From an uncultured Collinsella sp. (lineage in GTDB: Bacteria > Actinomycetota > Coriobacteriia > Coriobacteriales > Coriobacteriaceae), in the NCBI GenBank assembly GCA_900546825.1, contig UREE01000001.1, forward strand, positions 1-64,000: a stretch of DNA of 64,000 nucleotides, read 5' to 3'. Of this stretch, positions 7,697-17,814 are shown in pieces. Under the pieces are notes generated by a model. It had not been told where the DNA came from. It searched no databases and worked only from the letters and a program-made list of their open reading frames with translations. Numbering within the stretch: position 1 is the first letter of the stretch; each line of letters starts with the position of its first letter. The position numbers were made by a program, and so were the translations under genes.

Positions 7697-8995
7697 TTAC
7701 TCCTTGTGGTCCGCAATGTATCCGAGAGCGACGGCGGCATAAGCCGCGGCGCCGAGGGGAAGCTCGGCATCGTTAAAGCGCGCTTTGGGATGATGCTGGG
7801 CAAAATGCTCGTCCGTGTCGGTTACGGCCGCGCCCACCGTAAAGTACGCACTTGGGATCTCGCTCGAGATAAGCGCGAAGTCCTCACTCGCCATGGCATG
7901 GAAAAGCGGCAAGAAAGCCGCCTTGGGCAGCACTGCGCCCACGTAGCCAAGCGACGCCTGAGTCATATCGCTGTCGAGTACAAGCGGCGGAACATCCGAA
8001 AGCGTCTCGACGGTCGCCGGCGTACGATAGGTCGTGGCAACGCCTTTGACGACCTCCGCGATGCGGGTCTTGAGGTGCTCCATGAGCTCGACGTCGAAGC
8101 CACGCAGCGTTCCCTCGAGCACACAAGTGTCGGGGATGACATTTGCGGCCTGACCGCCGGCGAACTTGCCAACGGTAAGCGCGACCTCCTTGGCCGCCGG
8201 CACCTCGCGAGAGATAAGCTCCTGAAGCGCCAGATGCACATGGACGCCGGCCGTGATGGGGTCGATGCAGATCTCGGGGCTCGAGCCATGGCCGCCCTTG
8301 CCCTGAAGCGTGATGCGAAAACCGTACACGCCCGAGAGCGCCGGGCTGCCGTAGAGCACCAGGCCAAGCGGCGACTGGCTATTGACATGCATGGCAAAGG
8401 CGGCCTGGGGACGCGGGTTCTGCAGCAGACCGTCGGCGATGGCGGCGCGGGCACCCTCAAAGGTTTCCTCGCCCGGCTGGAACAGCAACTTAACCGTGGC
8501 GTTGGCGTCGACAAGCGCAGACTCGCGGGCCTTGAGCAGGCGCGCCGCTCCAAGCAACGCCGTCGCGTGCATATCGTGTCCACATGCGTGCATGCAGCCG
8601 TTCGTAGAGGCGAAAGGCTCGCCTGACTCTTCGGCAACGGGCAGGGCATCCATGTCGCCACGGAGCATGATGACCGTACCGGCCTGTTCGTCCGTGCAGA
8701 CGCCATTGCCCTGGGCCGCGGCGGCGCCGGCGCCGACAAGGCCCACGACACAGGAACCATCGACGAGCGTGGCAAATGGGATTTCCATCTCGGTCAGGCG
8801 CGCTTGAATATACGCAGAGGTCTGTGGGAGGCTATTACCCAGCTCGGGCATCTGGTGTAAATCGTGTCGCCACGCAGCGAGCTCGTCTGCAAAAGCCTGA
8901 GCTTCTGCAACGAGACCGTCACCGATAGCGGCCTGCGCCGCTGCGGTGGCCTTGGGCGCTGATTGCGGTTGAAGATCGGACTGAGCTGGTGCCAT
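7697..8995 (-). CDS. M20-family amidohydrolase (N-acyl amino acid/peptide deacylase)
   Basis: Metal-dependent hydrolase of the hippurate hydrolase/N-acyl-L-amino-acid amidohydrolase group. It shows HDLHQMPELGN near the N terminus, the metal-binding ACGHDMHATALLG motif, the FQPGEE segment with the catalytic Glu, and a late HAMASEDFALI segment supplying a metal ligand. The start is ATG at 8995 (432 residues) because GGAGGG lies 5 bases upstream. The open frame upstream of it lacks such a site. No signal peptide, so cytoplasmic. It is followed at once by the remnant MFS gene. The true substrate (N-acyl amino acid, indole-acetyl amide or dipeptide) cannot be told from sequence. Confidence 0.85.
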   Translation of the reverse strand: MAPAQSDLQPQSAPKATAAAQAAIGDGLVAEAQAFADELAAWRHDLHQMPELGNSLPQTSAYIQARLTEMEIPFATLVDGSCVVGLVGAGAAAAQGNGVCTDEQAGTVIMLRGDMDALPVAEESGEPFASTNGCMHACGHDMHATALLGAARLLKARESALVDANATVKLLFQPGEETFEGARAAIADGLLQNPRPQAAFAMHVNSQSPLGLVLYGSPALSGVYGFRITLQGKGGHGSSPEICIDPITAGVHVHLALQELISREVPAAKEVALTVGKFAGGQAANVIPDTCVLEGTLRGFDVELMEHLKTRIAEVVKGVATTYRTPATVETLSDVPPLVLDSDMTQASLGYVGAVLPKAAFLPLFHAMASEDFALISSEIPSAYFTVGAAVTDTDEHFAQHHPKARFNDAELPLGAAAYAAVALGYIADHKE

Positions 8996-9071
8996 AAATG
9001 CCCTCCAGTAACGTTTTTGCAGTAAGCACTTTGATAGCGTAAAGTGCAAGGTACAACTTTAAAGGCGAGTC

Positions 9072-9104
9072 ATAAAAAACGCCGCCCCAGGAGGGCGGCG
9101 CAAC
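9072..9104 (-). terminator. Terminator of the EamA transporter gene
   Basis: On the minus strand a GCGCCGCCCTCCTGGGGCGGCG hairpin is followed by a T-run just past the transporter stop. Confidence 0.8.
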
Positions 9105-9111
9105 AAGTTGT

Positions 9112-10095
9112 TTACAATTGCGAGCGCGGCTTTCGACGCAAAAAATCGAAGTGAGTCTCGCTCAAGATAATCGACAGGAAGATAAGCACAAAGCCGGCGA
9201 GCAGGCGCGAGGTGAGCGCCTCCCCCATCAGCAGCACCGAAAACAACACGCCCGAAGGCGATTCCATCGAAAGGAGCAGCGAGCCCGTCGAAGCCGGGAC
9301 ATGCGCCAGGCCGACGTTTTGGATGAGCAGAGCCACGCATGTGCAGCCCACCGAGAGAAACGCCATCACACAGATAAAATTCGGCGTCCACACGGACAGA
9401 GGCGCCTGGGTCTCGAATAGCAGCGACGAGACCAGGCTTAGGATGCCATTGCCCACAAACATCCAAAACGTGATGACGTTGATGTCCATTTTGCGACCGT
9501 ACTTGGCGGTCACCGCCATCTGGATGGCGAAGAAGACCGCGCCGCCCAGCGTAATGGCATCGCCGATATTGAACTCGACGCTATCGAGTGCCACCAGGCC
9601 AATGCCCGCCAGGCACAGCAGTGCCGCACCCAGGTTATAGCGAGTGAGCTTTTCGCCGCTCAGGACATAGCTGGCAAACGGCACAAGGATACAGTACGTG
9701 CCCGTCAAAAATGCACTCTTGCCTGCCGTGGTCTGTGCCAGGCCAATCGTCTGCAGTCCGTATGCTCCCCACATGAGCGCACCCATGCCCAGCCCGACGA
9801 TAAGGTTGCGAGCATTAAAGTGTGCGATGATGCGTTTACGGAAGATGGCGAACATAACCAGCGAAGCCGGGAGAAAGCGAACGTAGACCAGCTCGAACAC
9901 CGGAACGGTATCGAGCGCATCTTTCATGGTGGTAAAGGAATAGCCCCAGATGACCGCCACCGAAAGCAGCAAGACCTTCCAGAAGAACGGAGAACGCGCG
10001 CCGGCGCCGCGGGAGGTGCCGCCGGCACCCAGGTCTTCGCGCGCTACAGGGCTATCGGGCATGTTTTCGATTTCATCAACGGCATTCTGGGCCAT
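9112..10095 (-). CDS. EamA/DMT-superfamily permease
   Basis: A 327-residue protein with about ten hydrophobic helices in two EamA repeats, starting after a ~35-residue acidic, Gly/Ala-rich cytoplasmic N terminus. Helix features include VIWGYSFTTMKDAL early in the first repeat and an AGIGLVALD segment between the repeats. Such proteins usually export amino acids or metabolites, or import nucleotide-sugar-like compounds, but the substrate is not predictable here. GAGG lies 8 bases before the ATG. It has its own terminator, so it is a single-gene unit. Confidence 0.85.
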   Translation of the reverse strand: MAQNAVDEIENMPDSPVAREDLGAGGTSRGAGARSPFFWKVLLLSVAVIWGYSFTTMKDALDTVPVFELVYVRFLPASLVMFAIFRKRIIAHFNARNLIVGLGMGALMWGAYGLQTIGLAQTTAGKSAFLTGTYCILVPFASYVLSGEKLTRYNLGAALLCLAGIGLVALDSVEFNIGDAITLGGAVFFAIQMAVTAKYGRKMDINVITFWMFVGNGILSLVSSLLFETQAPLSVWTPNFICVMAFLSVGCTCVALLIQNVGLAHVPASTGSLLLSMESPSGVLFSVLLMGEALTSRLLAGFVLIFLSIILSETHFDFLRRKPRSQL

Positions 10096-10170
10096 AGGGC
10101 ATCCTCGCGCTCAGTCTGGGCGTGGTGTCCGCACGTGCATGGCCGCGTGCCGCCTCATGGTCAAATAAAA

Positions 10171-10203
10171 CGGGGCGCACCGGACCCCCGGTACGCCCCG
10201 CTA
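10171..10203. terminator. GC-rich hairpin upstream of the EamA gene
   Basis: The inverted repeat GGGGCG..ACC/GGT..CGCCCC lies between the YhgE-like genes and the EamA gene. On the minus strand it would precede the EamA gene's leader. No long T-run is visible, so its terminator role is uncertain. Confidence 0.45.
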
Positions 10204-10295
10204 CTGTAGCAACAACCGGTGTTGCATCGCAATCCAGCATAATAAAGTATCAAACTGGAAGATCTCGATGTTCCGACGGCGTTTACCTGGCTGAA

Positions 10296-12485
10296 CTAGA
10301 TCAACTTAGTCGACTCCAGCTTTTCGATGATCCAGTCGTTGGCTTTGATGACCGGGCGGCGGAAGACGACGCCCAGTGCCAGCGACGGAATCAGATAGCT
10401 CGCCAAGATACCCAGCTCAATCCAGTACTCCATATGGTAGGCGCCAGCCATGGCGGCATGCATGGCGTTGATGCCGTGGGTGAACGGCAGGAACGGATAG
10501 ATCGCCTGGAACACGGGGCCGGTCATCTCGATGGGGAACGTGCCGCCCGAACCGCCGACCTGCATGACCAGCAGCACGACGGCGAGCGCCTTGCCGATAT
10601 CGCCAAACGACACGGTGAGCGTGTAGACGATATTGGAGAACACGAGACTCGCGACCCAGCCCGCCAGCACAAACTGCAGCGGGTTGTCGCACTGAATGCC
10701 AAAGAACAGAATGTCGCCCGCGCACACGAGCGTTGCCTGCAGCAGGGCCAAACCGCCAAAGAACAGGTAACGGCCCAGATAGATCTCGTGCAGGCGTACG
10801 GGGATGAGCTCGTTGATAAGTTCATCGTCAACCGACACCTTCATCATGGCTGCCAGCACGATCGAGCCGACCCAAAGCGACAGAATCGTGTAGAACGGCG
10901 CCATGGCCGAACCGTAGTTGCGGATCGGATAGACCGGCTTGCGATCGAGCGCGACGGGACCGGAAAGCGACACGGCCAAACCCTCGGGGTCGTTGCCAAT
11001 CATCGTCTTGATCGTGGCAAGGTCGTCCGACATCAGGGCGCCATCGAGCTCGTCCTTAAAGGCGCTGATCTTGTCCGATGCCTCACCCAGCTGATCGGAA
11101 GCCTTGTTGACCAGCGTCGCAGCCTTGGAGAGGCCCTTTGCGAGCGAGCCAGAGGCGTCGGTCAGACCGCTCACGGCGCTATCCAAGTCACCCGAGATAC
11201 CGTTCAGGGAATCCAGAACGCCCGAAATGGTCTTCTTGAGCTCCTTGGCCTTAACCGAGAACGTGGAATCGTAGTCGGACTTGGCTCCCGAGATACCCGC
11301 CTTGGCATCGGCGATGGCCTGGTCGACCTCGGCACGCGAGTTGTTGACCTCCGCCATGCCGTCCGAAAGGGACTTTGCGGTCGCCGTCAGGTCCTTCGCA
11401 TTGTTGCGGTACTCCACGGCAATTCTGCCCAGCGACGTCGCAGCGGACTCGAGACCGTCTTTGAGCTTGTCATCACTCACCTGGTCGGCAAGGTTACGGA
11501 GCTGATCGGTCATCGCATCGATATCGTCAGCACGCGTATTGAGCGCCGCTGCGGCTTCGTTGAGCTGAGACACCGTAAGGTAAACATGCTGATTCGCGGC
11601 ATCGAATGCCTTCGCAAGCTCGGCGGACACGTTGTCGAACGAGCCCGCGCTTCCGTCAATCGCCGCGTCAACGGCATCGTTGGCGGCCTTGAGCGCTTCC
11701 TTGGAATCATTGATGCCACTCTTGGCGTGCTCCATCAGCTGCTTCGTCGACTCATCAACGGTGCCCGTCTGCTTGAGCATGCCGCCCGCCGATGTCAGTG
11801 AATCGGACGTGGAGCTCAAAATGCCCGCGAGCGACGTCGCACTCGCCTGAACGTCCTGCAGGTCCTCGACCGAATCGCCCAGCGTCGAGGACAGATTGGC
11901 GATAAAGCTGCTCACCTGGTCGGTACTCATATAGTCGAGCAGGCTGGACACGGTCTTAAGGCCGATGGTCGTGATGGTCTTGGTAAAGGTCTCGTTGACC
12001 TGACTCTGGACGGCGCTCGAACCCTTTTCAGTCACGATCTGTGCGATGGCGTTGGCCTTCTGATTCTCATAGAACTCGATATCGGCGTGCTTCACCTCGG
12101 TCGAGAAAAGCGTCATCATGTCGGCGCTAAACGTTTTAGGGATAACGACGGCAGCGTAGTACGCGCCCGACTTAACGCCCTCAATCGCCTTATCACGGTC
12201 GTTGAGGACGACCCAGTCGAAGTTCTCGTTGCCGCGCAGGGTGGCGGTTACGTTTTCGCCCACGTTGACCTCGACGGGAATCAGATCGCTCTCGTAACCC
12301 TCATCGGTGTTGACCACTGCAATCTTAAGGTTGCCGGTATTGCCGTAGGGATCCCAGCTTCCGGCGATGTTAAACCATGCATAGAGACATGGCACGATGA
12401 TCAGGCCCATCACGACGACCATGCCGATCACGGAGCGAGACACGTTTTGGACATCGCGCTTAAACAGGTGCAGGATGTTTTTCAT
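10296..12485 (-). CDS. YhgE/Pip-domain membrane protein (smaller paralogue)
   Basis: A 729-residue protein with one N-terminal helix (VVVMGLIIVPCLYAWFNIAG). A long extracytoplasmic region follows, with YYAAVVIPKTFS and a coiled-coil-rich, Ser/Asp-rich middle, then about five C-terminal helices resembling ABC-2 permeases. This is the YhgE/phage-infection-protein layout, related to ESX-type and lipid/PAMP-export factors of Gram-positives. The gene starts on the base after the stop of the larger paralogue, with AGGAGG just upstream, so the two are translationally coupled. Function in this group is not settled. Export or envelope assembly is inferred. Confidence 0.85.
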   Translation of the reverse strand: MKNILHLFKRDVQNVSRSVIGMVVVMGLIIVPCLYAWFNIAGSWDPYGNTGNLKIAVVNTDEGYESDLIPVEVNVGENVTATLRGNENFDWVVLNDRDKAIEGVKSGAYYAAVVIPKTFSADMMTLFSTEVKHADIEFYENQKANAIAQIVTEKGSSAVQSQVNETFTKTITTIGLKTVSSLLDYMSTDQVSSFIANLSSTLGDSVEDLQDVQASATSLAGILSSTSDSLTSAGGMLKQTGTVDESTKQLMEHAKSGINDSKEALKAANDAVDAAIDGSAGSFDNVSAELAKAFDAANQHVYLTVSQLNEAAAALNTRADDIDAMTDQLRNLADQVSDDKLKDGLESAATSLGRIAVEYRNNAKDLTATAKSLSDGMAEVNNSRAEVDQAIADAKAGISGAKSDYDSTFSVKAKELKKTISGVLDSLNGISGDLDSAVSGLTDASGSLAKGLSKAATLVNKASDQLGEASDKISAFKDELDGALMSDDLATIKTMIGNDPEGLAVSLSGPVALDRKPVYPIRNYGSAMAPFYTILSLWVGSIVLAAMMKVSVDDELINELIPVRLHEIYLGRYLFFGGLALLQATLVCAGDILFFGIQCDNPLQFVLAGWVASLVFSNIVYTLTVSFGDIGKALAVVLLVMQVGGSGGTFPIEMTGPVFQAIYPFLPFTHGINAMHAAMAGAYHMEYWIELGILASYLIPSLALGVVFRRPVIKANDWIIEKLESTKLI

Positions 12486-15311
12486 TTATGCCTCACCTCC
12501 TTTAGAGTGCTTGCCAAGCGAGGTGGTGTCCCCGTCGTTTCCGTTTACGTTGTCAGCGCCGTCGGCATCTTGAGCCTTACGATGCGCACCAATATGCGGC
12601 AGACGGCTCGTGGGCTGTTCGCTGTCCTTGGTGCCCCGCTCGCTGGCGTTGAGACCAAACATGCGACGGGCGGCAGGGATGGCAGCCGTGTGCTCGCGCA
12701 TCTCGCGGCGCAAGTCCTCGTCCGAAAGCGCCGAGATGCGCATCTGTGTGTTGAGGCTTGCACGGATGTACTCGATGTTGATGAGCCAGCCGCAGATGGC
12801 AATGACCGAGATAATCCAGATAACGAGCAGGATGATCTTGCCGTTATTGTCGATATCGAGCACCGTCGAAAGCACAAAGAGCAGAACCTGCACGCCTACC
12901 ACGGCGGCAAAACCGCCCTTGATGTAGTACGGGTAGCGATGCTCAAACGCCACGGCATGATCGAGCAGCTCGCGACGGTACGAATCGGAATCGAGCATGA
13001 CACGCATGGCCGTGCGCAGCGAGTAGCGCTGGCGCGGCAGGTCATTGGACTCGCAGATCATCAGACCCGTCGTGGAAAGCTGCTTATCAAAGAGCAGATT
13101 GAGGTTGAGCAGCAGCGGACGCAGCTGCAGACCGATAAAGAGCGCCACGATCAAGAACACGCCCAAGATGCACAGGTTGAACAGGTAGTTGAGCGAGTAC
13201 ATGCCGCCGACGGTCTCGCGCAGCAGGTTGATGCCATAGGTGAAGGGCAGCAGCGGATGCAGCCATTGGAAGAAGCCGGGCATCATCTCGATGGGATACA
13301 TGCCCGACGAACCCGGAATCTGCACGATAACGAGAATGACACCGATAGCCTTGCCGATATGCTTAAACGTGGTGGACAGCGCATAGATGATGTTGACGTA
13401 GGTGAACGAGATAGCGATGCCGCCCAGCACGAACAGCAGCGGGTTGACGCACTGCACGCCAATCACCAAATCGCCCACCGTAACGATGATGGCCTGGAAC
13501 GCACCCAGGATCACCATCAGCAGCCAGCGGCCAAAGTAGCCCTGACGCGCCGTAAAGCTACCGATGCCCTCGCGGTCGACCTCGAGCTTGTAGATAGCGA
13601 TGAGCACATAGCCGCCTACCCACAGCGCCAGATTGGTGTAGAAGGGCGCGATGCCCGAGCCAAAGCTCTTGACCGGATAGATTGACTTGGACGTCAGCTC
13701 AACCGGAGATGCCATGAAATCTGCCACGTCATTGACGTCGACGTCCATGAGGTCGGCTAACTCGCCCATAGACTCAGAGGTCTGCAGCGCCGCAATGTCA
13801 TTAGCGGCTGTCGCGAGCTTGTCCTGAACCTTGGCAAGAGAGGCATCGGTTTGAGACAGCGTGGTCTTTGCCTGCTTGAGCGTGGCGTCGAGCTGCGCCA
13901 GCGTGCCGCGCGCGCTCGCTATCGTGGGGGTCATACCCGATACAATGCCGGTCAAATCGCCCGAAACGGCGGCAAAGGAGTCCAGCGCGCTCGAAGCCTT
14001 CGGCAGTGCGTTCTGCCCCAGATCGGTCTGAGCCTGACCGAGGTTAGCCGTACCGGTCTGAATTGCCGTGTTGAGTGGTTTGCTCGCGTTCGAGATTGCC
14101 GTAGCGTCGTTTGCCATGGCGCGCGACTGTGCAGAAAGGCCATCCTTAATACTCTGCAGCTTCTGGTTTTGCTCGCGAAGCGAATTGATGGTCGACGCGA
14201 TGAGCGCATCGGCGTTCTCCGATCCCGTCGACGTATCGTTAACGAGAATCTGCAGGCGCTCGATGACAGCGCTGTTGTGGTCAATCGTCGCCTGAAGGGA
14301 TTCGAGCGAGTTGTCGATTCGAGTGGTCGTGGACGTAACCGTACCGGTAAGCCTGCCAATCGCGGCGTTCGCAGAAGCCGATGTCTTACTCAGCACGATG
14401 CTGCCCTCCGAAAGTGCCTTGGAGAGCGAGGTGATGGACTTGCCAGCCGTGGTGCGAGCTTCGCCCAGCAGATCATTACCCTGAGCGATTGCCTGCGTTA
14501 GCGAAGGCGCCTGTCCCTGCAGGCCCGCCAACGCAGCATCGGCCGAAGCAATCGAGCTGCTTGTCTTGTCGATGGCGGTGTTCATGTCGCCGATGGAATC
14601 ACGTACTTCGCCCAGGGTATCAGACGCTTCGGACACCGAACCAGCCAGCGAATCCTGGGTCTGGGTCGCTTTGTCCTTTAAATCGACTCCGGCATCTTTC
14701 GCGATTCCGGCAACAGTCTCGCCCACCGTGGAGACAAACTCCGAGTTGATCTGCTCCTCGATGGTGTTGGCACCGGTATCGGTGACCTTGGGCGCAATGG
14801 CGCTCTTTTTCTCGTTGACGTAATAGGTGAGCTTCGGCTGATGGTAATTGCCGTCGAGCATCGAGACGAGATTGTCGGAGAAGTTCTTGGGAATCACGAT
14901 GGCAGCATAGTATTCGCCACTTTCGACGCCCTCTTTGGCATCTGCCGCCGAGTCGACGAAGGTCCAGCCAAGCTGGTCGTTCTCCTTGAGCTGGTCGACC
15001 ACCTTATCGCCTGCGTTGAGCTCTCCCACTAGGTCGTTCTGGGTGCCCTGATCGTTGTTGGCGATGGCGATTTTAATGCCCTGGGTATTTCCGTACGGAT
15101 CCCAGTTTGCAACGATGTTGTACCAGGCATACAGCGAGGGAATGACGCACACGCCCAGGGTGACCACCAGGGCGACGGGATTCATAAGCAGTCGCTTAAT
15201 GTCGCGCTTAAATATCGCAAAGGAGACCTTTGCGTTGGATAGTTTGCTGCCGAGACTCACGCTTGGACCATCCATCCTGTCGTTGAATCGAATCGTACTA
15301 TCGACAACCAT
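12486..15311 (-). CDS. YhgE/Pip-domain membrane protein (larger paralogue)
   Basis: This paralogue (about 941 residues) has the same plan as its downstream neighbour. A helix near residues 35-60 (VALVVTLGVCVIPSLYAWYNIVA) is followed by the extracytoplasmic domain with YYAAIVIPKNFSDNL, a long helical middle rich in Ser/Thr/Asp, and a C-terminal bundle of helices. It carries an extra ~170-residue C-terminal part with two more helices and a charged tail. The start is uncertain: ATG at 15344, 15311 or 15275, none with a strong ribosome site. I use 15311. It precedes and overlaps the regulation of the 729-residue protein. Both probably form one envelope complex. Confidence 0.8.
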   Translation of the reverse strand: MVVDSTIRFNDRMDGPSVSLGSKLSNAKVSFAIFKRDIKRLLMNPVALVVTLGVCVIPSLYAWYNIVANWDPYGNTQGIKIAIANNDQGTQNDLVGELNAGDKVVDQLKENDQLGWTFVDSAADAKEGVESGEYYAAIVIPKNFSDNLVSMLDGNYHQPKLTYYVNEKKSAIAPKVTDTGANTIEEQINSEFVSTVGETVAGIAKDAGVDLKDKATQTQDSLAGSVSEASDTLGEVRDSIGDMNTAIDKTSSSIASADAALAGLQGQAPSLTQAIAQGNDLLGEARTTAGKSITSLSKALSEGSIVLSKTSASANAAIGRLTGTVTSTTTRIDNSLESLQATIDHNSAVIERLQILVNDTSTGSENADALIASTINSLREQNQKLQSIKDGLSAQSRAMANDATAISNASKPLNTAIQTGTANLGQAQTDLGQNALPKASSALDSFAAVSGDLTGIVSGMTPTIASARGTLAQLDATLKQAKTTLSQTDASLAKVQDKLATAANDIAALQTSESMGELADLMDVDVNDVADFMASPVELTSKSIYPVKSFGSGIAPFYTNLALWVGGYVLIAIYKLEVDREGIGSFTARQGYFGRWLLMVILGAFQAIIVTVGDLVIGVQCVNPLLFVLGGIAISFTYVNIIYALSTTFKHIGKAIGVILVIVQIPGSSGMYPIEMMPGFFQWLHPLLPFTYGINLLRETVGGMYSLNYLFNLCILGVFLIVALFIGLQLRPLLLNLNLLFDKQLSTTGLMICESNDLPRQRYSLRTAMRVMLDSDSYRRELLDHAVAFEHRYPYYIKGGFAAVVGVQVLLFVLSTVLDIDNNGKIILLVIWIISVIAICGWLINIEYIRASLNTQMRISALSDEDLRREMREHTAAIPAARRMFGLNASERGTKDSEQPTSRLPHIGAHRKAQDADGADNVNGNDGDTTSLGKHSKGGEA

Positions 15312-15487
15312 TGTACGTAGACGCTTTAGTGCCTCGCGGCACAATGGTGCTGAGTTTTGCGGGTAGCAATATACTACGAAGATGATTTAACGTACAGTTG
15401 TACAGTATCTTTAATTTCAGCAGGTCACAAAACCACAACCCCGACAAATAATTGATCCCTTGGGGACGGAGGAATGATTCAAAAGGA

Positions 15488-15557
15488 AACGAGAGTGGAA
15501 AATCTCCCACTTCAAGCCCGCATTCGAGCCAAAAGTGGGAGATTATCCACTCTCGTT
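15488..15557 (-). terminator. htpG terminator, long hairpin
   Basis: Arms at 15488-15513 and 15532-15557 pair over about 25 positions with one mismatch, with the stem containing GTGGGAGATT. On the minus strand they are followed by TTTCCTTTT. It lies 30 bases beyond the htpG stop. A GGGACGGAGGA motif shared with 7154-7165 abuts it. Confidence 0.7.
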
Positions 15558-15587
15558 CTAATCTAGTTACGGTGCCGTATCCCCGAA

Positions 15588-17612
15588 CTACATCAAGTTG
15601 CAGACGGCTGCCGCGAAGGCTACGGGATCCTCGGGCAGAATGCCTTCGACCAGCAGGGCCTGATCGTAGAGCAGGCCGGAGTACTGCTTGATCTTGTCGG
15701 CGTCACCTGCCTTCTGGGCAGCGACAAGCTTGTCAAAGACCGGGTGCTTGGCGTTGAGCTCGAGCACGCGCTGGCTCTTGGGCATGCCGTCGGGCGCGCC
15801 CTCGGGTCCCTTCTGGAGCACCTTCTCCATCTCGAGCGAAAGCGGACCCTCGGTGGTGATGCAGGCGGGAGCGTCAGTCAGACGCGCAGAGACGGCAACC
15901 TTCTCGACCTTGTCACCGAGCGCCTCCTTCATAGCGCTAAAGAGGTCCTCGTTTTCCTTGGTGGCGTCCTCGGCCTCCTTCTTCTCGTCATCGGTCGCCA
16001 TGTCAAGATCGCCGGTCGCGACGTTCTTAAGCTCCAGGTGACGATCCTCGACCTCGGGCTCGGCACCATCGGCAACTGCCTTCTCGGCAGCCTCGCGAGC
16101 AGCGTCATCCTCGTAGACCTTGGGCATATCGGCAGCCACGTACTCACGCATGGCCTGGAAGGTGAACTCATCCACGTCCTGCGTCAGCAGCAATACATCG
16201 TAGCCGCGGTCGAGCACGCCCTTCACGACGGGCATCTTGGCCAGACGCTCGCGCGAATCGCCGGCGGCATAGTAGATTGCCTTCTGGCCCTCGGGCATGC
16301 CCTTGGCATACTCGGCAAGGGTGATCATCTTCTGCTCCTTGGCAGACCAGAACAGCAACAGGTCGGCGAGCTCGTCGGCCTTCATGCCGTAGCTCGAGTA
16401 GATGCCGTACTTCAGACCGCGACCAAAGTTCTCAAAGAACTTCTCGTATGCCTCGCGGTCGTTATCGCGCATGTCCTCAAGATCGGCAGTGATCTTCTTC
16501 TCGACACGCTTGGCAATGGCCTTGAGCTGACGGTTCTGTTGCAGCGTCTCACGCGAAATATTGAGCGTCACGTCGGCAGAGTCCACGACACCGCGCACAA
16601 AGTTGTAGTAGTCGGGCAGCAGGTCGTCGCACTTCTCCATAATCAGCACGTTGGAACTGTAGAGCGCCAGGCCCTTCTCGTAGTCCTTGCTGTACAGATC
16701 GAACGGGGCGCGACCCGGCACAAACAGCAGCGCATCGTACTCAAGCGTACCCTCGGCATGGAAGCTGATAGTGCGCGCGGGATCGTCAAAGTCGTGGAAC
16801 GTGGACTTGTAGAACTCGTTGTAATCCTTCTGCTCAACGTCGGAGCTGCGCTTCTTCCAGATCGGCGTCATGGAGTTGATGGTCTCGAGCTCCTGGTAGT
16901 CCTCGTACTCGGGCTTGTAGTCGTCGCCGGCGTCCTCGGGCTTGGGTTTCTGGCGGCTCTTGCTCACCATCATCTGAATCGGGTAGCGCACATAGTTGCT
17001 GTACTGCTGAATCAGGCTCTTGAGGCCCCACTCGGTCAGGAAGCGATCGTAGGTCTCGGCCTCGCCGTCGGCGTCGAGCTTCTCGTTCTCGCGCAGCGTC
17101 AGGATGACATCGGTACCGTGCTCAGCACGCTCGCCATCCTCGATGGTGTAGCCCTCAAGACCGTCGGACTCCCAAACGTGGGCGGTGTCCTCGCCATAAG
17201 CGCGGCTGACGACCTTCACGTGGCTGGCGACCATAAAGGCGGAGTAGAAGCCCACGCCAAACTGGCCGATGATGTCGACATCGGAGCCCTGTTGCTCGGC
17301 GTTCTCGGTCTTAAACTCCTCGGAGCCGGAATGGGCGATGGTGCCCAGATTGCGCTCGAGCTCCTCGGCGGTCATGCCAATGCCGTTATCCGAGATGGTA
17401 ATGGTGCGGGCGTCTTTATCAAAAGAGACGCGAATAGCCAGGTCGCCCTGGTCGAGCTTGACACTCGGGTCCTGCAGGCTCTTAAAGTTGAGCTTGTCGA
17501 CGGCGTCACTCGCATTAGAGATAAGCTCGCGCAGGAAGATTTCCTTATTGGTGTAGATGGAGTTGATCATGAGGTCGAGCAGTTTTTTGCTCTCGGTCTT
17601 AAATTGACGCAT
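15588..17612 (-). CDS. htpG: Chaperone protein HtpG (Hsp90)
   Basis: Bacterial Hsp90, an ATP-driven dimeric chaperone. The 674-residue product opens with the GHKL ATPase domain: ELISNASDAVDKL, DNGIGMTAEEL and GQFGVGFYSAFMV mark the ATP pocket and lid. The middle domain carries the NISRETLQQNRQL catalytic-loop Arg region, and the C-terminal dimerisation domain closes the protein. An acidic, Glu/Asp/Lys-rich stretch near residues 510-550 is longer than in E. coli HtpG. AAGGA precedes the ATG at 17612. No CIRCE or HspR box is evident in the 200 bases upstream. Confidence 0.95.
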   Translation of the reverse strand: MRQFKTESKKLLDLMINSIYTNKEIFLRELISNASDAVDKLNFKSLQDPSVKLDQGDLAIRVSFDKDARTITISDNGIGMTAEELERNLGTIAHSGSEEFKTENAEQQGSDVDIIGQFGVGFYSAFMVASHVKVVSRAYGEDTAHVWESDGLEGYTIEDGERAEHGTDVILTLRENEKLDADGEAETYDRFLTEWGLKSLIQQYSNYVRYPIQMMVSKSRQKPKPEDAGDDYKPEYEDYQELETINSMTPIWKKRSSDVEQKDYNEFYKSTFHDFDDPARTISFHAEGTLEYDALLFVPGRAPFDLYSKDYEKGLALYSSNVLIMEKCDDLLPDYYNFVRGVVDSADVTLNISRETLQQNRQLKAIAKRVEKKITADLEDMRDNDREAYEKFFENFGRGLKYGIYSSYGMKADELADLLLFWSAKEQKMITLAEYAKGMPEGQKAIYYAAGDSRERLAKMPVVKGVLDRGYDVLLLTQDVDEFTFQAMREYVAADMPKVYEDDAAREAAEKAVADGAEPEVEDRHLELKNVATGDLDMATDDEKKEAEDATKENEDLFSAMKEALGDKVEKVAVSARLTDAPACITTEGPLSLEMEKVLQKGPEGAPDGMPKSQRVLELNAKHPVFDKLVAAQKAGDADKIKQYSGLLYDQALLVEGILPEDPVAFAAAVCNLM

Positions 17613-17814
17613 GTGCAGTCCTTTCGCGCTACCCCCGTCCGCAAAAACGGCCCGGTTGCCCGAGCCGCATCGCAGACCTGCTATGTCCAGACTTAGATTT
17701 TATAACCCATTAGCGCGCATATATACATACGGAATCGAAAAACTGTATGTCCAAACGCTCTGATACGCCAATTGCCAAGGAGTGTCCCCGACTGCCGGCA
17801 GGAAAGGAACGTCC

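Noticed and set aside
15744..17696. 650-residue plus-strand open frame opposite htpG
   Set aside because: Antisense shadow. htpG is unmistakable on the other strand.
17613..17814. CIRCE or HAIR heat-shock operator upstream of htpG
   Set aside because: Neither the TTAGCACTC-N9-GAGTGCTAA nor the CTTGAGT-N7-ACTCAAG pattern occurs there.
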